DNA of 64,000 nucleotides from Nymphaea colorata (taxonomy: Eukaryota > Streptophyta > Magnoliopsida > Nymphaeales > Nymphaeaceae): positions 41,967,115-42,031,114 of the forward strand of contig NC_045138.2 of the NCBI RefSeq assembly GCF_008831285.2, written 5' to 3'. The notes under the pieces are model-generated. The model worked only from the letters and a program-made list of their open reading frames with translations. It was not told the DNA's origin and did not search any database. Positions 20,232 to 33,458 of this stretch are shown piece after piece. How positions within the stretch are numbered: the stretch's first letter is position 1; each line of letters starts with the position of its first letter. The translations under genes were made by a program, and so were the position numbers.

Positions 20232-23033
20232 ATGCCCCAACAGGTACCTTATAGCATAGATAATTGTGGGAATAGTGCCTCTGGCTTCAGCCAAAACATC
20301 ATTCATAACCCCATGGGCACCTTTTGTTATACTGTAATGCCATTTGGTTTGAAGAACACCGAGACAACATATCAAAGGGCTATGGTAACTGTTTTTCATG
20401 ATCAAATGCATCAAATCATGGATGCATATGTGGATGATCTACTAATTAAATCAAAAACAAGAGAAAATCATATCAACATTCTCTCTCAAGTTTTTGATAG
20501 ACTATTACAATATAAGCTTAGATTAAATCCACAAAAAATGTGTATTTGGTGTGGAATCTGGTAAGCTTTTGAGATTTATAGATAGTAAAAAGGGAATCGA
20601 GATGGATCCCTCCAAAGCAAAGACGATCATTGAGATGTCACCGCCAACAAATCTTAAGGAGCTACGCAGCTTGCAAGGCAGAATTCAGTCAATCAGAAGG
20701 TTTATATCTAATATTGCCATGAGATGTGAACCCTTCAACCATTGACTACAGCAAGGAGACAAGTTTGAATGGGGACATGAATGTCAGGCCTCATTCGAAA
20801 AGATCAAGAAGTACCTTCTTTGCTCGCTGATTTTAAAACCCCAAATCTTGGGGAAACCTTTACTGTTGTACATCACATTTAACAATTCAGCCTCTGGTGG
20901 ATTTTTGGCTTAATATGAAGAAGGATGTTGAATAAAACATGGCATTTATTACATTAGTAAAACATTTGTGTAGTATGAAAAGAACTACTCACACATAGAA
21001 AAAAATTGCTTAGCCTTGGTTTGGATGTGTCAAAAATTAAGGCATTACTTATTGACGTGTGAAGTTAAAATTTTATCTAAACTTAATCCACTCAAATATA
21101 TCTTTGAACAACCATTTCTAAATGGAAGAATAGCAAAGTTGCAAGTTCTGCTGATGCAATATGATTTGGAATATATGTCACAGAAGTCAATCAAAGGACA
21201 AACCATCGCAAATCAATTCGCAGATTTCTCTCTAACTGAGGATATTGAAGCAAATGATGATTTTTTGGATAAGCAAATCCTAACGACCGAACCAGAGCCG
21301 ATATGGCAGATGCATTTCGATAGATCTAAAAGCACAACAGGGATAGACATTGTGATACTTTTCATTACATCAGAAAGGGAAATGATTCCATACTCTCTCA
21401 AATTGATGTTCTTCTGCACGCATAATATGGCAGAATACGATGTCTTAATATAAGGACTCAAAATGCTTCTCAAATTTAAAGTGCAAAGAGTTCACATTTT
21501 TTGAGATTCTCTTTTAGTTGTCAGTCACGTCAATGGAGATTGACAAGTCAAAGATCAAAAATTGATCCCATATCAAGAATTAGCAACTTTCCTCTTAAGA
21601 CAATTCAAGGACTATCAACTCTTACACGTCAAAAGAGAATTTAACCCAATTGCGGATGGTTTGCTAGTTTAGGCTCTACGATTGTCTTCAAACCTAGGGA
21701 ATCTATCAGATCTTTTGAAGTCGGAAGACTCGAACAACCATCTTTTGTCATACCAGAACATGTGTTACAAATAAAAAACGAAAAAACACCATGGTATCTA
21801 AACATCAAAGATTTTCTCTGGACAGGAACACTTCCACATGAAATGTTTTGAAAAGAGCAAAGAACTCTGAGACACATGTCATCAAGATATTTCATTTTAG
21901 CTGACATTTTATACAGAAGAGGATTCAGTATAGAATATGCTAGATGTCTCGATGCAAATGAGGCACTAAAGGTCATTCAAGAAGCTCATGAAGAAATTTG
22001 TGGAGGCATGTAGGGTATCTGACCATCATCAAACAAATAATCGGAGCAAGGTACTATTGGCCCACAACGCAAAAAGACGGTCACCAATTTATTAAAAAGT
22101 GCATCAAATGTCAGTTGCACGCACCATCAATTCATGCTCCAACAGCATACCTTCATTTGGTCAGCTCACCTTGGCCATTCTCAATGTGAGTCCTTGACGT
22201 GGTTGGTCCAATCAATCCACCTGCCTCAAATGGACATAGGTATTTTCTTGCTACTATAGATTTCTTCACAAAATGGGTCGAAGCAATCACTTCAAAAACA
22301 ATTGAAAGATGACATGTAGTATCCTTCATTCACAAAAATCTTTTGTGTAGATTTGGCATCCAGCACGATATTGTTTCTGACAATGGTAATCGTTTTAAAA
22401 ATGAAAAAATGTGCAATCTCTGTCACAAATACAAAAAACATCACTTTTCTGCCCCATATTACCCTCAAGGTAATGGTCCTGTAGAAGCAACTAACAAGAT
22501 TTTGATTCGTGCCTTAGAAATGACTATTGAAACAGGCCGAGATTGGCATGAGAAAATGCATAATGCAATTTGGGCATATCGAACCACAATTCAAATACCC
22601 ACTAATGCTACACTAGATAATTAGTATATGGAATAGAAATTGTCCTTCCATTACATGTCCAAAAACCAGCAATGAAATTTGCTGTGCTCATTAACCTCCC
22701 AATTAGCAAGTATAAAAAAAAGAGACTTGCTCGATTAGACCTCTTAGATGAGAAAAGACTACAAACAGCAGAGCATGTTGAAGTCTATCGCAAGAGAGTT
22801 GTCTGACATTATGCTAAATCAGTCATTGAAAGAAAATTTCAGGTAAATGATCTTGTACTAAGATCTATTGTTCCACTCAGGAGTAGACCCAATGGAAAAT
22901 GGGCACCGAACTGGGAAGGACCATATGTCGTCAATAAGGTTATACCATACAATTCTTATCGGCTGATTGACACTGATGGGATCAAAATCCCTCATCCAAT
23001 TAAAGCTTTGCATCTCAAGAAATCTTATACTTG
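20232..23033 (+). pseudogene. Ty3/gypsy pol remnant (RT, RNase H, extra RNase H, integrase), Tat type
   Basis: Domains occur in gypsy order with several frame breaks and stops. Reverse transcriptase: 20300-20745, with FCYTVMPFGLKN and YVDDLLIKS, truncated at its N-terminal side near 20232. RNase H: about 20750-21230. A second RNase H-like domain (aRNH) follows at 21290-21455, with the AEYDVLI end; this extra domain is the hallmark of the Tat/Ogre/Retand group. Integrase: the zinc-binding part spans 21990-22190 (YYWPTTQKD, CIKCQLHA); the core spans 22190-22620, with DNG and the NAIWAYRTT block. The tail to 23033 holds the WEGPYVV-like chromodomain-free end. gag, protease and the 5' LTR are missing. 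Confidence 0.85.
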
Positions 23034-24280
23034 AATTTGTAATTCAAAAATTTCAAAACAATTGTGCTTTGATAAACACATTCTTAGCAATTTTCAAATC
23101 AACTAAGGAGCATAGTATCCCTTAGAGAAAGTTTTGAAAATGCAACAAAATTTCCAAAATTTTCAAACGCAGCCTGTGTCTTGAGGACAACAGCAAGGGA
23201 ATTGACTTGAACTATACAAGAAATTTCAATGAAATTGAGGGATTAATGTACCGAAATTAATGTTGGGCCCGACAATTGAGCAGTTGTAAAGGTCTAGCGT
23301 GAGACACTATAAGACAAAGCCCTTGTGACCCAAAAGACCTTGGCAAGATGCTAGAAAAGGCTATCAAACAAAATGAGTTGAGCAATGAGCTCGGGGTGAG
23401 TGTAGTTGTTCCTTTGGTTCAAAGCTCTGCAGGCGCGGGTGGGCATATGACCTATACTTACACCGTGAAGCTAAAAAGCAATCCATGAACATTTTGCATA
23501 TATTAAGTCTCCTAAAGTCTTTTGAATTCGAGTAAGTCTTAGGAGTGTTTTACACTTGGTAACCTAAGGCAAACTGGTCTAAGAGTTATCGACCCAAAGC
23601 TCGCTACAAGGGTTCAGAAGGAAGCCCGATAGACTTGATATTGTACAAAGCAAACTATACAAAACCATCAAAGTGGTAGAACTCTGTAGTAGCTTTTGGG
23701 GTGGTGAGAAATTTCCCCCAAGAGTGAAGGGTGACTCAAAAAGAAAATCAAAATTCAAAAACTAAAACCAATAGGTGAAAAACTAAGTAAAAATGAGAGA
23801 GAAAAACGCTCGCCAATGATCTAAAAGGTGTCAAGGGCTAAGTTCTCTAAGCATCAAATGTAAAAACTTTCACAATTGCAAAATTTTCTAACCAACATTA
23901 ATTCTTATACAGAGTCTCCAGTGAGATAGAGAAAAATCTTCTTATTTAAGGTCTATGTCCTAGCATTTCTCCTCAAGTGAAGATGGTTCAACATCATTTG
24001 AAAAACGGATTTTCCAAACAATTTGCAAAAATTTGGTGCATAAATCTTTGCTATTAAGCAAATTCTTCAACTTGCTTAACAATAAAGAGGGGCATCTCTT
24101 AACCCCAAATTTTTTCACATCAGAATTGAAGCAGTGTCAAAATTTTACAAAAGAATTATGTAAAATACAATTGCAGAACTAATTTCGAATCTAAAGAACA
24201 ATTTAGATTCAAATCATAAATTTAACCCATGACACAAATCCCAATGAAGGATTATGAGTCCAACTATGTCCAAATTAGGA

Positions 24281-24430
24281 TTTGACATCCAAATCCAATT
24301 ACAAATGTCATTTGACATCCAAATCAAATTACAAATGTCATTTGACATCCAAGTCCAATTACAAATATCATTTGAAATCTAAATCCAATTACAAATGTCA
24401 TTTGAAATCCAAATCCAATTGCAAAATTCA
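24281..24430. repeat. 30-bp tandem repeat, 5 units
   Basis: The unit TTTGACATCCAAATCCAATT plus ACAAATGTCA repeats exactly every 30 bases, with one to five substitutions per unit. It lies in the candidate LTR. Confidence 0.92.
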
Positions 24431-25918
24431 AATTTTGACTTAAATCCGAGAATTGAATCTAATTCAGTGTAAAGTGCTACATGGGACCCACATGTGGGCC
24501 CCACCTAGCCCGTGTGGTCAAGAGCCCCCCAAGAGGTCACGCACCCCACTTTTTCAAAAATATTTTCTCTCAATTAAATGAAAAAAAATCATTTTAAAGG
24601 CAAATGAATGATATCATAATTAGAAACCTTGGAAAAGAGAGACATTTATGTCTCTCTCTCTCTTCCTTAAGTAGGTCCTCTTTAAAGAGGGATCAATCTC
24701 CAAAAGCAATAACTAGGTCAAACCCACTTAATTCAAGTAGGTTCGACCCTAGTGCACCCAAATATGGAACCAATTTCAGCTCAGCTTAGTCAACACGAGC
24801 TCAACTTGGCCAAAAGGTTGGTCTGTCTCATGATCCAATTAGTGGACAAAAATAGACCTTGACCGAATCAAGACCACTTTGACTAGACTCAGTCGAAGTA
24901 CAATTCAGCTTAATTAAGAGATTTCTTAGCTCAAATTTATCAAATTACCTCAAACAGAAGCAAACTACTCACAAATAAACTTTGACTTTGGTCAATTGGT
25001 CAAATTTGGCAAATCTAGACAATTTTGCTCATTTATGAGTAAATTGATATTACAGAGCCTAAATTGGTTTATGAAAAACAAATATACATTTGGATTTGTC
25101 AAATGTATAAATCAAATATCAAATTAAAATTTAATATTTCAAACCAAATTTTGATTCAACTGAAATCTATCTTCAATCAAGTTTTGGACAAAAATACCCT
25201 TTTCAAACCAAATTTGATAGAATTTTCAAATTTTATTCAAATTTTAATTGAATTATCATAATTCAATAACATTTAGAGCTTAGTAACTAGTTTTTAACCT
25301 AACAATCTCAATTTCAGACAAAGAAAAAAATAAATAGAACAAACTAAGGCAAAACTCTGTGTAAGGACATTTTCGTCCAAAATTTTGGTCAAAGTTGGTC
25401 AGCTACGTCTGAACCAAGGTTGACCACACCTAGCCCATCCCACCTAGCTCGTGTAAATGAGATAAAAATGATCAATTAGAGCCATTAAAAACTCATTTAA
25501 TCTATTTTCTAACTCCCTAAGTCTTCATTAATCTTCCAAGGCAAATTAAAGAAGGTGGTTGAACCCTTCTTCTTCTCTATATAAATCCTCCATTGGCAAC
25601 CAAGGGGAATGATGAATTTTTAGCTTCATCAAATTGCTGCAACCAAGGAGTTAGGAGGAAGAAGCCAAAGAGGAGAAATAAGATTCATCCAAGCATTCTT
25701 CCCCTCTTTCTCTCATTATCTTCTTCATTTTCCCTATTATCTCTATCGAGTTTGCTAAGTTAGGGTGCTTAAGTGAACTTTTACTTAGGATTTTCATGGA
25801 GAGAATCTCTCTCTTTCCCACTGTAAATTTTAACAAGTCATTCTTCTTCTTCTTGCTTTGCTAAGCTCGAATCCAAGCTTGGATTCTTGCTTAGGATTGT
25901 TTGATTTATAAAACAAGT

Positions 25919-26032
25919 GAAGAAGAAGATGAAACATCAAGACCGACTACAAGGCAGGTGATTTTAACTCATTCCGAAGAAGAAGATGAAACATCAAGAC
26001 CGACTACAAGGCAGGTGATTTTAACTCATTCC
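25919..26032. repeat. Perfect 57-bp direct duplication
   Basis: 25919-25975 and 25976-26032 are identical, adjacent copies starting GAAGAAGAAGATG. A recent slippage or assembly duplication within the candidate LTR. Confidence 0.92.
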
Positions 26033-26604
26033 TCATCTACTTTAGCTTTCTCTTTGTTCATTTTAATTTCAGCAATTCATAGGAGTAGTTTATTTTTATT
26101 TGTTTTATAGCTGAGAATGATGTCCAGCTATGGGGAAACTACGATTAAATGTACATATTAATGCATAATGCATGCATGAGTCGTTTTTTCTAAAAGATGA
26201 ACCAATATATCAAATTTTGAAAATGGCCCCAAGGCTAGGCATTGTTCAAAACAACCAGCTTAAAACCATTTTGAACTCTCCACCATGAGAGAATCCCACA
26301 GTGGGAGAATGATTTTGCTGCAACATATATGACGAAAAAGCCTATTAAGGATGGATGCATTCTCATGAACGTGATCCACCTTTGCATGGTGAAATTATGG
26401 ACAAACTAGTTTGAGCATTGTCTTCTTTTCCTTCTCATTTTAAGTCATTTTGATCCATGTCTTCCAATTTAATTGATCAATTCTGGTAGAGGAGATTAGA
26501 AACTAGTTTTAAATCTTCCTACGTAAAAGAACCCAATCATGAATCATCATGATTCATGAATTATGCAGTCCCTTGATTAAATTTTATTTTGAGAGTATGA
26601 TACG

Positions 26605-26625
26605 TGTGTGTGTGTGTGTGTGTGG

Positions 26626-26724
<99 letters not shown>

Positions 26725-26742
26725 CATACATACATACATACA
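26605..26742. repeat. Compound (TG)n-(TA)n-(CATA)n microsatellite
   Basis: TG repeats to about 26639, TA repeats to about 26720, then CATA repeats. Six apparent open frames cross it and are artefacts. Confidence 0.95.
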
Positions 26743-28499
26743 TTGTTATACACATGCAATGTCTTGTTAAAAATCATTTTCCTCTTTTAAAATCAGGTTG
26801 GAACACGTTTCCAAACTGATTTTTTTTTTAAAGAAGGGATCATTTTGTTGATTTTCATAGTACAAAGCTATGAAATCATTTCATTTCATCTCAAATTTTC
26901 TTTTATTTTCAGCAATACATACGTAAAGTGTATGCAAGTTACTGAATCAGACCACGCTTTATAGGAATTGGCTTAAGAATGTCAAAGTTTACATACTTGA
27001 AATGCCAATTTTCAGCTATAAAGTGGTTATGCTTTGGGGGAAAATTAAAAAAAAAATCTAAAGCTATCCAATTGGCATCCTAAAACACTTTTGATGGGTT
27101 GTTTATCTCATTCATAATTTTTCAGATTTGTATGAGATTAATCTTCTCCTAAAATACTGAAAATTTTCATTTTTTTTTACTTCCCTAAAAGGAGTATCAA
27201 TTAGTCTAAAATCATCCAAAAAGTGGGCAATTCCATTGGCATGAAATCTGAATTTTGAGTAGGTTTGAAAGGCTTGTCATCTCTATCTAAAAAATGAGTC
27301 TCTCTCTTGGAATCAATTTCTACAATTTTCAGCTATTTAAATCAGCCCAAAATCTGATTTTTTATTTATTTATTTTAAGACAAAGGTGGATGTCATCCAC
27401 GTCTCCATCTAGTTTAAAAACTAATTTTGGCATCATTCTTCATCATTTTGTCAATTCTCAAGCTTATGGACTACATCTCTAATGCATGTGCATAATAATA
27501 GGATGAACACATTTAGTAAAAGTCCTACATTTTAATCAAAATCAATCTTTATGTGTAGATTGTATGACATGTAATTGCAATGAATGGACTTTGAGAGATT
27601 ATGAGAAAGTGAAGAATGAATGTTTCATATGAATGAACATTGAGAGATGATGAGAGAGAGATTGATGAATGTCTCATGTAGTTTCTCTTCTTATTTCATG
27701 CATTTACTTTCACCCAAAGTCAATAGTTCCACATGCACATTCTCAAGAAATTAAGTGATTCAAATTTGAGTTACAAAAAGTGGCCAAGTCATATTTTAAC
27801 AAGAATTTATAAATTTCACTTAGCTTTCAAAGAAAACATAAGCAATGCATTCATAATCTTGGCCAAAATATGTTTAAAAAACAACACGTTTTCTAACAAT
27901 TTGGAATCTATGTTTCATCAAAAGAATGAGCTCTACCTAACCAAATCACAAGTTTCTAAATATCTTAGACCAAATCACACAATTTGGGAAAAGAGGAATT
28001 CAAAATCAACTTTAATCATAAGATGATCATCATTTCAACTCATGAATCATCTTGAGTTCATAACAAAGAACTCAATTTCAAATCTTCAAAATTTCTAAGA
28101 ATTGTGGATTTTAAATCAAATGACACCAAAACAAAGGTTTTTTAAATCAATTTGAAAACCCTCCTCCAATCTTCAAATCAAGGGAATTCATTTTCAAAAC
28201 AAGTTCTAATCACTTATTCAAAATAAACTTTGGTTCTTGAATCCAACAAATCACTTTGGTTCTTGAATCCAAAACCTCAATGCATAAGCATATAGGATTT
28301 ACATCAATAACTCGTACATGATTCAAATGATCCTTAGTCCTTCGTCCAATTACTCATGTTAAAAGTGACAAGAAGGGTTGGACCTCATACCGACAGGTGG
28401 ATCCCTTTCTCTTAAAAATTTTTCTCAGAACCCCAATTTTAAAAGAATTTTTCTGATCCACATTTCGATGCCCTTTGAGAAAGGGGTGGGGTGCGAACA

Positions 28500-31400
28500 A
28501 GAAATAAAAGGAAGTATATGATAACATATACCTTGCAAGATTATCTCAGTGACATGAGCATACAATGAATAGCACCTTACAGTGCATAGGAAGACTAAGT
28601 ATTATACTTGATTTTCCCATATTATCTTATCGATGGTTTGAAGTCTAGGTTTAGTTTATTAGACAAATTGGGTCCAATTGGCATTCAATTTGACAGTTAG
28701 GTTTTAGGCACATCCTAAAAAGATTCTAGGTTACTAGATTCGGGTTGGGGTTATAGAACAAAAGAGGGAAAACTGAGGAAGTCCTACAGGTTCTAGGTTT
28801 TAGGGAATCCTGAAATTCCAAGTTTGTAGAAAATACATTGTATTATTTCATAAAAAAGACCTACCAAGTGACCTTTGATTGTTCTAAACTTTAGAGATAA
28901 AATAGTCATGTAAATCTTCCCAAAGACACCTAGATCACAAGGAGAAGTGCATGGGAATTGGAGTTATTGCTTTTCTAAGTTCTGTAGAATTCTGGTTTTC
29001 TATCGGAGTGGAAAACAAAAATAACATTCTTAGAATCCCACAAAATTTGGTGGGAAGCTACAGATCATTGCAAGCTTTCTACCAATATATAGACAAAGAT
29101 TAAGCTTGAAGATGGGAGCTATAGAATCTGTAATTTAGCTTAAATTCTGGTTTTTTGTAGGAGCAGAAAATGAAATTACTTCAGAAATAGATTGGATTCA
29201 TAAGTTTAATTCAACGCTAGCACCCGTACTAATTCTAGGTCACTTTTACCCATTTACCCCACAACACTCTGAAAACTCTAGAGGTCATCTATCTAAGGTT
29301 AATCTATCATCAAACCTATCTTCTCCTCGATTTTGTTTAGGTCCTGGAGTCACGATTTCTAGCTTGCGTGAGTTCAAGCCCACTTAGAGAAGCTTGTTTC
29401 AATTTAACTGAGTCTGGTGGGCCCCATTGATTTAAAAATGATAAGTTTTCAACTTCAATTCTCATTTGCAGCCTGAGCCAAACCTAGGATAGACTCTTTA
29501 TAGGGTATCTAGCTTACCTTCAGTGGCTCTTGATGTACAACTTCCGAATTTCGGTTTTAACAAGTTCAGAACTTACTCTAGTGTCACTCGTTCTCCTATT
29601 TTGGTATGTTTTGGCCCATTTTAGCTTCACCTTGTTGAGTTAGCCCAAACCGATCTTAAGGGCCCGTTTGATGGGCGGGATAAATTAAGAGGAACGGTTG
29701 AAAAATGTATGGGCGGGTGAAATTTCACCCGCCCGACTGAAAACGTAACAAACAGGGTGAAAGTTCACCCGTTTGACGTAAATGGGAGCGGGTAAGGTTT
29801 CACCCGCTCGACATGTTTCCTTTTTCACCTCTCTTCCTCCCGCTCGACGTGTTTGCTTCTTCACCTCTCTTCCTCCCGCTCGACATGTCTATCACACTCA
29901 TGACAATCTGGCCCTAGCTCAGTTCATGTTAGCACATTATGAATTTCGTTCAACTCAGTCTTTAAATTGTTAGGTGATCATATGCCCCCTCCCCCCAATG
30001 TCAATGACTCTGTTTTGATGTCTGAGTTCAACTCTATCTTGGTCCTGATATGTCAACTCCTGACGAGCTAAGAATACCTTTCTCTTGTATGTATCTATCT
30101 TCTCCCAGCACAGTTTCAATTCAAGCATCGATTGTGAAGTGTAATTGCGATTTCACAAATTCATTAGCATTATTAACCCGAACCACTCGATCACTTCACA
30201 ATACTTCCTGCCTCGACCTCAATTGAGTTGGAATTTGATCTGAATTTCCGAATTCTTTAATTAATGGACCACAAGTCACTGATTTGGTCCCTTAGCTCAA
30301 CTTATCAAATTTCGACCCAAAACTTACTAAATTAGCTTTTCCCCATTTGAACCCTAGTTTTTCTATTTTTTCAGTATGCGTTTGATATTTTTTTAAAAAC
30401 TGATCTTTTAGCACATTGGGAAGAATTTTTGAATTTCATCTAAACTAGGTTATGATATAGGACATGATGTTTGATCTTGCCAAATTTGAGGGCAAAATTC
30501 CACTAGTTGTCAAACATGTGAAATATCATTGCAGGACCCACAAACCCTGATTTCTAGAAACTTGCCAAAGATAGCCTCAACTGGACCTACAAATCTCAGT
30601 TCATTCAAACACGACAAAGTTAGTATAGCAGGACCCACTCGATTCCGTTTCCCCTACTTGCCTGATTTAAAACTAGCACAGTCCACTGAACTTAGTCTGC
30701 TAGAGCATGCCCGTTTTAGAACACTTTGACCAAACCCACTTGGTCCAACAAGACTAAACCTGACTGAGTTCATTGAACCAAGTTTTCTAGCCTAGTTCAT
30801 TTGATTTGTTCAACGTTAACTAGACCTGCCTTAATTAGCCTAGCCCTAACAAAAGCTTAGTAAGTTGTACTGGCTTGAATACAGTCAAAATTCTAGGCCA
30901 GTATGTTCAAAGTTACTGAATCCAACATCAAACCCATCTCAGTTTAACCAAAACTTGGTTCGGGCTTAGTCAATTGAACTCAACATATTGGAACTAGTTG
31001 CAGTTTACCTTGACCGGCCCAGGCTCAGTTAACTGGACCCAGACCAAGCCCACCTCACTCAGTGGGTCCAGTAGGATGCCTCGCCCTATTTTAGATCAAA
31101 TTCACACCTAGATTTGCAACATGTCCAGAAACTATAGTCCAACTTCAATTTTAGATCCAAATCTCCATTTTGGGTCTTGGATCTTACTTAGAATCTTTAA
31201 TCCACTATCCAATCTGAGTTTGAAATCCAAACCAGTTTTCAAACTCAGATCACAATCCAAATTTATACATGACTCTATGGCTAAAATACATATTTGAAAT
31301 TTGAATGCATCAGATCATGCCATGTGCCCTGGAAGCAATCTCAACCTTTCAAAATCATGGTTTTACTTTTTAAAAAATTAGTAGAAAGTCTCCTAGGGTG

Positions 31401-32871
31401 TCACCCCTCTTTGAGATTTTTATTTCAAAAATGTCATCCACTGGCACTACACATGCATGTAAAAGAGGAAGAGCCTCACAGGTTCTCCATCTCACCCGCC
31501 TCCTCTTCACCCTTGTATCTGCTCTCCATCTATTGCCACAGAAGTTTCGTCGACCAGGACCTGAATAGGTACGCTCCTGCTCAATCTCTAACAATGACTC
31601 AGGTGGTGGTGAATATGTCCTAGATAGTGAGCGAGAGAGCTTGTGAATGCAAGAGAGAGTCAGGTCAAGGTTGCGAATGGGTGGGCAAGGGGCAACAGTC
31701 CTATTGTAGGCACGTCCACCGCTCCTCCAGCAAGCTATGCATCAGACAGGGGTGGATACCTTGGGGATGGAGGGTTGATGCTTCAGTGGAGTGGGGAAGG
31801 TGTGGACCCTCACCTCATGGAGGAGGATTGTGAAGGTGGAGATTCTACGGCAATCGATGGGCCTTCCTGGCGAGCAGAGGATTTGGGTCCCCACCAAGCA
31901 ATGTCGAGGGTGGAAACCGGCCACGAGTGACAAGAATGCAAGTATATGTTAAACCCTTGATAAGGCTGCTACTTCAGGCTGATGGTTGTTTTCGGTGCTA
32001 AGAATATTGAGAGGTGTGAGGATGAGGACTAGAGGAAATTTTACTGTTATGCAAATATGCATTAGTTCTGCTGTTGATTAAGTTATGATCCAAAAATTAA
32101 TTCCAATGATTAAGTTATGATGCAAAAATTTGTTATATTGCTGTCTGTTATGAATTGGTTGTATTGAAATTTACAATGTTATTGTTGTCAAGGTGTGCAA
32201 TGTCGGTTTAAATCTGAAAATAGACATGTGGTGTTGATATATATGTAGTTCATGATTGGAAGGTAAGCACATACAAATAAATTGTTTCTAAATTTGTTAT
32301 AAATTGTTAATTAATAGTAGCAAAAATGGTTTTTTTGTTTGTGTATGTTCATTAGCAACAAATAATGGTTTTTTGTATTTCTTGATTAACACCATTAAAC
32401 TGTTTGAGTTACCATTGTTAGTTAAAGTGGTAGGAAACAGTGGTGAAAATTGTTGTTATCTCTGTTTTATCAAACGGACGGGGAGGATCTACAGATATAT
32501 ATGTCCGTGCACATCATACCCGACGTGCATTTTTTTGGTCTATGGACCTTTGGACTATCATCCATGGACAAATATATCCATTGATTCCTATCTACGGACG
32601 TTTATTTGTAGGTGGGAGGAGCTTTAAGGAGTCGGGGCTATCTCTAAGAAACTCTCAAGGAGCCCACATCCAGCCTCAAAGAGTCTAGAAAGAGAAAGAA
32701 GAAGGGGAAGGAGGAATGAGGAAGGAAGAAGAAGAAAGAAGAGAGAGGAGGAGGAAGAAGAAATTGATCAAGCAAGGCATGCCATCTCTCTCTCTCTCTC
32801 TCCGTATTACTTTTGTGTTTCTTCAAGCACTTCATGGAGGCTTCTCATGCTTGTTGATGAGATGTTGGTGT
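28500..32871. other. 4.4 kb of anonymous, probably LTR-derived sequence; no gene supported
   Basis: AT-rich with long stretches of words such as CAAACCCA, TGGACC and TTGACC, resembling the candidate LTR before it (compare 24830-24900 with 30730-31080). Short open frames at 31290-31930 show no known family. A GA-rich tract (32680-32765) and (CT)n (32783-32804) lie near its right end. A block starting GGGCCCGTTTGATGGGCGGG at 29661 looks like a MITE end, but its partner was not found. Confidence 0.4.
29803..29886. repeat. 36-bp tandem repeat, 2.3 units
   Basis: CCCGCTCGAC(A/G)TGTTT... repeats at 29803, 29839 and 29875. Because 36 is a multiple of 3 it keeps a frame open, but there is no sign of a real protein. 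Confidence 0.85.
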
Positions 32872-33293
32872 TGATAGAAATCTAGCACCAATACCTGCAA
32901 TTAGAAATCTGTATTCACGTAGGAAGGTAGAGAGAGAAAGAAGGAAACAAGAAAAAGCTGAGAAGAAGAAGACGTGACTAGAATAGTCTACATGGCCCAT
33001 ATTTGTAAGAGAGAACAGTTACAATTGCAGAATCCTAAGAGACTCTTCTTCGTATAGTCATAGGAGACTTCACATATTACAAGGACATTAAATACCTCAA
33101 CACAGTTTACAAGAACGTAGAATCCTAGGGGACTTCACATATTACAAGGACATTGAATGCCTCAACACAGTTTATAAGAATGTAGAATCCTAAGAGACTT
33201 CACATATTACAAGGTCATTGAATAACGTGAGATATCGTTCAACGTGCTGAATTTTTGATCCAGATGGAAGATCTGAAAATCTGTTGTTTAACA
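32872..33293 (-). repeat. 3' LTR of the copia element (422 bp)
   Basis: On the minus strand it starts TGTTAAACAACAG and ends TTTCTATCA. It contains about 2.5 tandem copies of a 65-bp unit (GAGACTTCACATATTACAAGG...), also present in the partner LTR, so the repeat predates the insertion. Confidence 0.93.
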
Positions 33294-33458
33294 CCCTACC
33301 TCAAGCTGTGCATGTTTTTAAATCATAAACAACTTGCTCTTCAAAAACCAAAACTGATACTTTGTCAATCCTTTAGTAAATATGTCAGCAGCTTGTTCGT
33401 TGGTTCCAACAAATACTGGTTCTATCTCTTTATTGTCCACCTTCTGCTTGATAAAATG

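Larger units (their letters stand above)
23247..28499 (+). mobile_element. Candidate long 3' LTR of the Tat-type gypsy element
   Basis: After the integrase, a purine stretch (GAAATTGAGGGAT, 23231-23243) precedes TGTACCG at 23247. Further on, GGTGGGGTGCGAACA at 28485-28499 is a usual end for LTRs of this group. The interval of 5.25 kb has no coding domain, and a promoter-like CTATATAAATCC occurs at about 25577. Ogre-like elements are known for LTRs of this size. No 5' LTR is present to compare with, so both ends are inferred. Confidence 0.4.

Noticed and set aside
24281-24430. Considered as a CRISPR-like array because of the regular 30-base spacing
   Set aside because: Units are contiguous and diverged with no unique spacers, and the context is a plant retrotransposon.
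26549-26819. Several overlapping open frames of Tyr/Ile and Cys/Val repeats
   Set aside because: Translations of a TG/TA/CATA microsatellite.
29661-29790. GGGCCCGTTTGATGGGCGGG as a MITE end
   Set aside because: No matching inverted end or target duplication could be found downstream.
31294-31933. Group of frames of 63-109 codons on both strands
   Set aside because: No known domain, no splice context, mutually overlapping; treated as chance.
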